Source of the DNA: an uncultured Alphaproteobacteria bacterium
GTDB lineage: Bacteria; Pseudomonadota; Alphaproteobacteria; Rhodobacterales; Rhodobacteraceae
Assembly (NCBI GenBank): GCA_902600895.1
Contig: CACKLF010000003.1
Location: 20,510-84,509 of the forward strand
Length of the DNA: 64,000 nt
Reading direction: 5' to 3'
Numbering within the stretch: position 1 is the first letter of the stretch; each line of letters begins with the position of its first letter. This document shows, piece by piece, positions 58,755 to 64,000 of the stretch. Made by a program: the position numbers and the translations under genes. The notes under the pieces are model-generated. The model did not search any database, was not told the DNA's origin, and was given only the letters and a program-made list of their open reading frames with translations.

Positions 58755-59189
58755 TTAAGTATCAACTACATCCGTTTTTTCAACATTTTCACTAGAGCCG
58801 ATATGACCCCCACTTACTACATCATCAGTCACAGAGTCATCACTGTCACGCGTCGATTTTCCTACATTTTCTGCCTTGCCTTTATCCGTTGCCAAAAATC
58901 CATTAGATAAATGATTGTCAGAATCTTGTTTTAAATCATTTTCTTTCTGGGCCTCACTTAATATTCTACTATAATGCTCAGAGTGTTGCATGAAGTTTTC
59001 AGCTGCAACTCTATCGCCCGAAAGTTGGGCATCATGTGCAAGAACAGAGTATTTTTCAATTACTTGTTGAGGCGTGCCTCTAACTTTACCATCAGGGCCT
59101 GCACTCTCGAATACTCTATTTATAATATTACCGGATGAGGATCTTCTATTATTTCTGTTTCTATTCCTTGACTTACTAGATGGTCTCAT
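58755..59189 (-). CDS. DUF4167-like protein
   Basis: MRPSSKSRNRNRNNRRSSSGNIINRVFESAGPDGKVRGTPQQVIEKYSVLAHDAQLSGDRVAAENFMQHSEHYSRIL. Confidence 0.9.
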   Translation of the reverse strand: MRPSSKSRNRNRNNRRSSSGNIINRVFESAGPDGKVRGTPQQVIEKYSVLAHDAQLSGDRVAAENFMQHSEHYSRILSEAQKENDLKQDSDNHLSNGFLATDKGKAENVGKSTRDSDDSVTDDVVSGGHIGSSENVEKTDVVDT

Positions 59190-59358
59190 ACCTAACGCTT
59201 CTTTAATTAGAACACTGCGCTGTAGCGCTTACATATTTTATCGTTTATGGTAAAATATCCTGATTTTTTCAAATCCTAGTTTCTATAATACCAAAAAATG
59301 TGAGGTTTTCAAGGGGAACAAGCCAAATATATATTTATTACAATAATTTATTTAAATG

Positions 59359-60198
59359 TTACATATTTAACACACTTATAACTCTATCTCTTCCATCTAG
59401 ATCTTTATGAGATTGGATAAAAGTGCCATTGCCTCTTTTAAAATAATTTTCTACTAACGGTGCTTGGTTTGCTCCAACTTCGAACAGTGCAAAACCACCT
59501 TTATTCAAAAAACTTTTTATACGGGAACTAAAGTAAAAGTAATTTTCAAGGCCAGTACAACTTAAATGCATATGAGGAATTAGCGCCTCAGAAGGTTCAT
59601 GATTCTTTACCGTTTGATCTAGGGTCTGGTATTCTTCATACGATACGTACGGCGGGTTACAAACTATCAAGTCAAAAGTTCCTTCTATGCCATCTAACCA
59701 AGACGATTGAATGAATTCAATCTGACAACCTAGATTTTTTGAATTCATTTTAGCTATATTGATCGCAGCAGCTGAAATATCTATACCTATCACAGTAGCC
59801 AATGGATACTCCAACGAAAGGGAACAAGCCAGGCAACCACTTCCTGTCCCAAGATCTAACACTGTTTTAGGGTCTTTTATTGCCTCTAATGCTACTTCTA
59901 TAATTGTTTCACTTTCTGGACGCGGATCAAGAACATTTTTATCGATAATAAATTCTGATTTCCAAAAACTCCTAATTCCAACGATCTTACTCACTGGATT
60001 ACCATCTAATCTCATTTTAACTAATTTTAAAAACTCTGGAAGTTCTAAGTTTATATCTTGATCTATTTCTAAAATTAATCGATAACTCTCAATACCACAG
60101 GCATGGCTAAGCAATCTAAAAAAATCTTTCTTAGAAATTTTGCTTTTTTTTAAGTTAGCAAAATTATTTGCAGCTCGAATGACTTCTCTAACCTTCAT
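59359..60198 (-). CDS. prmC: Peptide chain release factor N5-glutamine methyltransferase
   Basis: DPRPESETIIEVAL, VLDLGTGSGCLACSLSLEYP, LIVCNPPYVSYEEY. Confidence 0.97.
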   Translation of the reverse strand: MKVREVIRAANNFANLKKSKISKKDFFRLLSHACGIESYRLILEIDQDINLELPEFLKLVKMRLDGNPVSKIVGIRSFWKSEFIIDKNVLDPRPESETIIEVALEAIKDPKTVLDLGTGSGCLACSLSLEYPLATVIGIDISAAAINIAKMNSKNLGCQIEFIQSSWLDGIEGTFDLIVCNPPYVSYEEYQTLDQTVKNHEPSEALIPHMHLSCTGLENYFYFSSRIKSFLNKGGFALFEVGANQAPLVENYFKRGNGTFIQSHKDLDGRDRVISVLNM

Positions 60199-61249
60199 AG
60201 TTTAACTCAGCAAGTTTTTTTGCTTGCTCATCAGCTGTTAATGCATCTACTATCTCATCTAAATTACCTTCCAAAATATGTTCGAGTTTATACAAAGACA
60301 GATTAATTCTATGTTCAGTAATTCTTCCCTGTGGAAAATTATAAGTTCTTATACGTTCTGAGCGATCTCCTGACCCAACTTGAAATTTTCGCTCTGAAGA
60401 AATTTTATTCTGAACTTGACTTCTTTCAAGGTCAAAGAGTTTTGCTTTTAAAACTTCCATTGCCTTTGCTCTATTTTGATGTTGAGATTTTTCAGAACTT
60501 GTAACTACAATTCCAGATGGTAAATGAGTAATTCTTACTGCAGAGTCAGTAGTATTAACGTGCTGACCTCCTGCTCCAGATGATCGCATTGTATCAATTC
60601 TTATATCGTTAGCATCGATATGGACTTCTTTTGCCTCAGCTATAGGCAAAACGGCAACTGTGGCCGCAGATGTGTGTATTCTTCCCCCACTCTCCGTTTC
60701 AGGAACTCTCTGAACACGATGAACACCACTCTCAAATTTTAATTGTTCATAGACACGGTTTCCTCGTACATTTATCACAACCTCTTTAATGCCCCCAAGA
60801 TTGGTAAATGTTTGTTCAATTACCTCAATTTTCCAACCTTTTTTCTCCGAAAACTTTAAATACATTTTAAATATTGCCTCAGCAAACAGGGCTGCTTCAT
60901 CTCCACCAGTGCCAGCACGTACTTCTAAAACGACATCCCGATTGTCTGCATGGTCCTTTGGAATTAAGCTAATGAGTAAATCTTTTTCAGACTCTTTCAA
61001 CATTGTCTTCAAGCGATTTATTTCATCTTCAGCCATTTTAGCGAAATCTGGATCAGCTTTTATTGTCTCGACTTCTTCAATTTCGTTATGAAGTTTTTTA
61101 AAGGTTTTTATTTTTTCAAAAACAGGTTTTAGCTCAGAATATTGCTTAGAATAGTTAGCAATATCTGTATCGTTTAAAGGACCATTTAACTTAGCTTCTA
61201 AAAAATTGAATTTATGTATAATTTCTTCTAATTTTTCACTTAAATGCAT
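60188..61249 (-). CDS. prfA: Peptide chain release factor 1
   Basis: EVRAGTGGDEAALFAEAIFKMY, RSSGAGGQHVNTTDSAVRITHLPSGIVV, ERIRTYNFPQGRITEHRINL. Confidence 0.98.
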   Translation of the reverse strand: MHLSEKLEEIIHKFNFLEAKLNGPLNDTDIANYSKQYSELKPVFEKIKTFKKLHNEIEEVETIKADPDFAKMAEDEINRLKTMLKESEKDLLISLIPKDHADNRDVVLEVRAGTGGDEAALFAEAIFKMYLKFSEKKGWKIEVIEQTFTNLGGIKEVVINVRGNRVYEQLKFESGVHRVQRVPETESGGRIHTSAATVAVLPIAEAKEVHIDANDIRIDTMRSSGAGGQHVNTTDSAVRITHLPSGIVVTSSEKSQHQNRAKAMEVLKAKLFDLERSQVQNKISSERKFQVGSGDRSERIRTYNFPQGRITEHRINLSLYKLEHILEGNLDEIVDALTADEQAKKLAELNYEG

Positions 61250-61278
61250 TAAATTTTCTTCTCGAGAAGTAAATAGTC

Positions 61279-62385
61279 CTAATTATGTGAACGCATCGCT
61301 GCTGCTTTTGTCTCAACCATTTTGACTAGATGCTCAATCATTTCAGCATTATCTATCTTGTGATCTGTTTTACCCATCCTATAAACCATTCCCGAACCAG
61401 CTCCTCCACCAGTAAAACCTAAATCAGTCATCAAGGCCTCACCAGGGCCATTTACAACGCAGCCAATGATTGAAAGAGTTATTGGTTCTCTAATATGGGA
61501 TAACCGTTCCTCTAATATTGAGACGGTTTTAATTACATCAAAACCCTGTCTTGCACAAGATGGGCAAGATATTATCTGCACCCCATGATGCCTAAGCCCC
61601 AATGACTTCAAAATTTCAAACCCAGCTTTGACTTCTTCTTCTGGTTCAGCTGATAGTGATACTCTTAGAGTGTCTCCAATTCCCATCCAAAGCAAGTAAC
61701 CCAAGCCTACCGAGGATTTAACTGTACCTGAAAGCCTGCCCCCAGCTTCAGTTATTCCGAGATGTATTGGCTTTGTAGTATGCTCTGATAGACCAATATA
61801 AGCAGCTGATGATAAAAAAACATCAGAAGCCTTGACCGATATTTTAAAATTATGGAAATCTAAATCTTCCAATAATTTAATGTGTGCTAGACCACTCTCA
61901 ATCATAGCATCTGGAGTTGGCTCCCTGTATTTCTCAAGTAACTCCTTTTCTAAACTTCCTGCATTCACTCCAATTCTCATCGAGCAATTATTTGCTTTAA
62001 CAGCCCTAACTACCTCTTTTATTCTTTCTTTACTACCTATATTACCCGGATTTATTCTAATGCATGCGGCACCCGCTTCAATAGCTTCTATTGCTCTCTT
62101 GTAGTGGAAGTGAATGTCAGCAATTATAGGGACTGGACTTTCGGCACATATTGTCTTCATAGCTGCTGTACTGTCTTTATCAGGGCAAGAGACTCTAACG
62201 ACATCTGAACCAACTTCAACACACCTATTTATTTGATTGATTGTTGCCTTTACATCACTAGTAATAGTGTTTGTCATTGTTTGGACTATAATTGGATTCT
62301 CACCACCAATTTTAATGTTTCCAACGTTGATAACATCAGATTTCCTACGCTGTATGTTTTTCCAAGGTCTAATAGAATTTTGCAT
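61279..62385 (-). CDS. ispG: (E)-4-hydroxy-3-methylbut-2-enyl-diphosphate synthase
   Basis: [77 protein letters not shown]. Confidence 0.98.
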   Translation of the reverse strand: MQNSIRPWKNIQRRKSDVINVGNIKIGGENPIIVQTMTNTITSDVKATINQINRCVEVGSDVVRVSCPDKDSTAAMKTICAESPVPIIADIHFHYKRAIEAIEAGAACIRINPGNIGSKERIKEVVRAVKANNCSMRIGVNAGSLEKELLEKYREPTPDAMIESGLAHIKLLEDLDFHNFKISVKASDVFLSSAAYIGLSEHTTKPIHLGITEAGGRLSGTVKSSVGLGYLLWMGIGDTLRVSLSAEPEEEVKAGFEILKSLGLRHHGVQIISCPSCARQGFDVIKTVSILEERLSHIREPITLSIIGCVVNGPGEALMTDLGFTGGGAGSGMVYRMGKTDHKIDNAEMIEHLVKMVETKAAAMRSHN

Positions 62386-62447
62386 GATCTTTCAGGATTT
62401 TTTTATTTTGCAAGCGCTCTACTTGATTAAACGAATATCTAATACTT

Positions 62448-63704
62448 TTATCTATCTAGCCTTTCGTAAGACATTTTTTTATTAAACATTATTGTGATCT
62501 CACCATTATACGGCAATGATCCAATAAGATTATTCTCACTGATTTCAACGTTTTTTACAACTGATGATTTTCCCATAGGCCCAAAGGCCGCGTTATTTAT
62601 TACAATGTAGAGATTATTCGCATTTCCGGCCCTCATGGATCCAAAATGCCACTGATCAGAAATCTTTAAGGGTGTTTGTGAATCCATAATAACCTCGTAT
62701 GACCCATTTGACTGTTCAGACTCTAGTTTTATCCAAGAAGGGCCAACAGAAAAGAGATGAAATTCGGGTAATTGATATGAGTAAGAAGGTATAGACAGTG
62801 AAAGTATGCTTTTTTCGTACTTATTTAAAGTTCCATCTTCAAGAGTCTTAGCATAATCAAGCGGCTGATCTGAGGTATAACCACTAACAGTGAATTGCGG
62901 TAGCTTCATCTCAATAACTGCATTCAAATTTGATACAGTACTCACCTCTGGATATTCAACACCGTTAGAATAAAAGCCCATTTGATCACTGTCGATATCT
63001 ACTATTCTTCCATCTCTTGGGTTTGAAAAGCTACTTTTAGCAATCTGATCAGAGTACAAAGCCATAATATCATCATTTACAATTACTCCAGAATTTTCTT
63101 CAGAAAAACCAAAATTATCAAAATTTGATATAGGGCTATTCTCAACAATGGGCGATTGTTCAATGGCGACTAGATCTATTCTTTGAATATTCTCAAAAAT
63201 TTTCCATCCACCATAGCTTAGGCTCAATAATAGAAGAGCTAAAACAATTACAGGCCCAACTGAATGAAACACCCTAGTTGTATTAATGCCTTGAACTGCG
63301 GCTATCCCAACAGCTCCAGGCTCCCACTTGTCGTTTACAGACGAAATCTGGCCACTTTTTGTTCTTTTTTTATTTCCTTTAAGTTTTGTTGCTGGCTGAA
63401 AATTGGTAACATCTGTACCCTTAAAATTAGCTTCTCTACAAAAAGCCTCAAAAGTTGGGTCTGGATCAAGATTTAAATACCGTGCATAACTCCTCACATA
63501 ACCTGCCACAAAACCTGTGTTTGGAAACGCGTTTATATCACATTCTTCGATAGCAGATATATATGCTGCTCTGATTTTTAAATCCCGCTCAACATCTAAA
63601 AGGGACTTCCCCAATGTGGCTCGTTCACCTCGTAAAGCATCGCCTAAGCTCACTTCATACGAGTCAAACCCCTTAAGAATTAAATTAGCATCACCGTCAG
63701 CCAT
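62448..63704 (-). CDS. RodZ-like HTH (DUF4115) membrane protein
   Basis: SLGDALRGERATLGKSLLDVERDLKIRAAYISAIEECDINAFPNTGFVAGYVRSYARYLNLDPD; one TM (VIVLALLLLSLSYGGWKIF); C-terminal beta domain. Confidence 0.88.
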   Translation of the reverse strand: MADGDANLILKGFDSYEVSLGDALRGERATLGKSLLDVERDLKIRAAYISAIEECDINAFPNTGFVAGYVRSYARYLNLDPDPTFEAFCREANFKGTDVTNFQPATKLKGNKKRTKSGQISSVNDKWEPGAVGIAAVQGINTTRVFHSVGPVIVLALLLLSLSYGGWKIFENIQRIDLVAIEQSPIVENSPISNFDNFGFSEENSGVIVNDDIMALYSDQIAKSSFSNPRDGRIVDIDSDQMGFYSNGVEYPEVSTVSNLNAVIEMKLPQFTVSGYTSDQPLDYAKTLEDGTLNKYEKSILSLSIPSYSYQLPEFHLFSVGPSWIKLESEQSNGSYEVIMDSQTPLKISDQWHFGSMRAGNANNLYIVINNAAFGPMGKSSVVKNVEISENNLIGSLPYNGEITIMFNKKMSYERLDR

Positions 63705-63852
63705 TCATTCTATCTCTTAACCAAATTAACCAAACTAGTTTAAACCCCAAAATAATACTTGCCATCTTTGTCGAGGCCATTTCTGCTCCATAATTAAATA
63801 CTACGAAATAAGCAATAAAGTCAATGAAATCAATCAAGTCACAAAATATAAA

Positions 63853-64000
63853 TTATGCCTTCAGACTTAAACACAGCAATATTTTTTTAAAAATTGGTTC
63901 AAATTTCTTTGGGGGACTTTCCTGATGAAAAAAGTAACTTTGCAAATCAGCCTCATTTACCTCTAAAAATTTTTCAAATTGTTCAAGTAAACTATCATCT
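63853..64000 (-). CDS. 3' end of an unidentified CDS running off the right edge
   Basis: Open reverse frame ...DDSLLEQFEKFLEVNEADLQSYFFHQESPPKKFEPIFKKILLCLSLKA*. Confidence 0.55.
   Translation of the reverse strand, partial: DDSLLEQFEKFLEVNEADLQSYFFHQESPPKKFEPIFKKILLCLSLKA

Noticed and set aside
59759-60061. Plus-strand ORFs antisense to prmC/prfA/ispG (59759, 60789, 61832, 62237)
   Set aside because: Overlap highly conserved housekeeping genes on the opposite strand; no independent support.
1-64000. CRISPR arrays, transposases, phage modules, toxin-antitoxin pairs, BGCs
   Set aside because: Looked for regularly spaced repeats, recombinase/transposase motifs and modular synthases; none found that I could support.

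Overview
Low-GC bacterial chromosome segment, probably from a (marine-type) alphaproteobacterium. This placement is inferred from the pepA-lptF-lptG-lptD-surA-pdxA-rsmA block, the DUF4167-like protein and the RodZ-like-ispG-prfA-prmC order. The left ~45 kb is a metabolic/accessory mosaic: acyl-CoA dehydrogenases, GSTs, two Rieske oxygenases, FAH-type hydratases, IlvD/Edd, GMC oxidoreductase, guanine deaminase and APH-like kinases. The right ~18 kb is housekeeping. Two tRNA genes (Asn-GTT, Met-CAT) are present. I saw no CRISPR, rRNA, phage or intact insertion sequence. The most striking object is the 589-aa ORF at 38781..40550. It fuses four CDGSH-type iron-sulfur motifs (a recent tandem duplication of a two-motif unit), a plant-type [2Fe-2S] ferredoxin domain, a class III nucleotidyl cyclase domain and a C-terminal Rieske domain. 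It looks like a multi-Fe-S-cluster, redox- or iron-gated second-messenger enzyme. A second, membrane-anchored ferredoxin-cyclase (24358..26076, CyaC-like) and two TPR-type cyclases give four class III cyclases in 64 kb. Other signals include a decayed partial tRNA-Asn copy (possible attachment-site scar), repeats copying part of tRNA-Met, a truncated EutC-like remnant beside an EutB-like gene, a Fur-box-like palindrome, a 24-bp-arm near-loopless palindrome, and an unannotated 34-aa ORF with a strong Shine-Dalgarno. All calls come from reading sequence and translations by eye; no database search was run.
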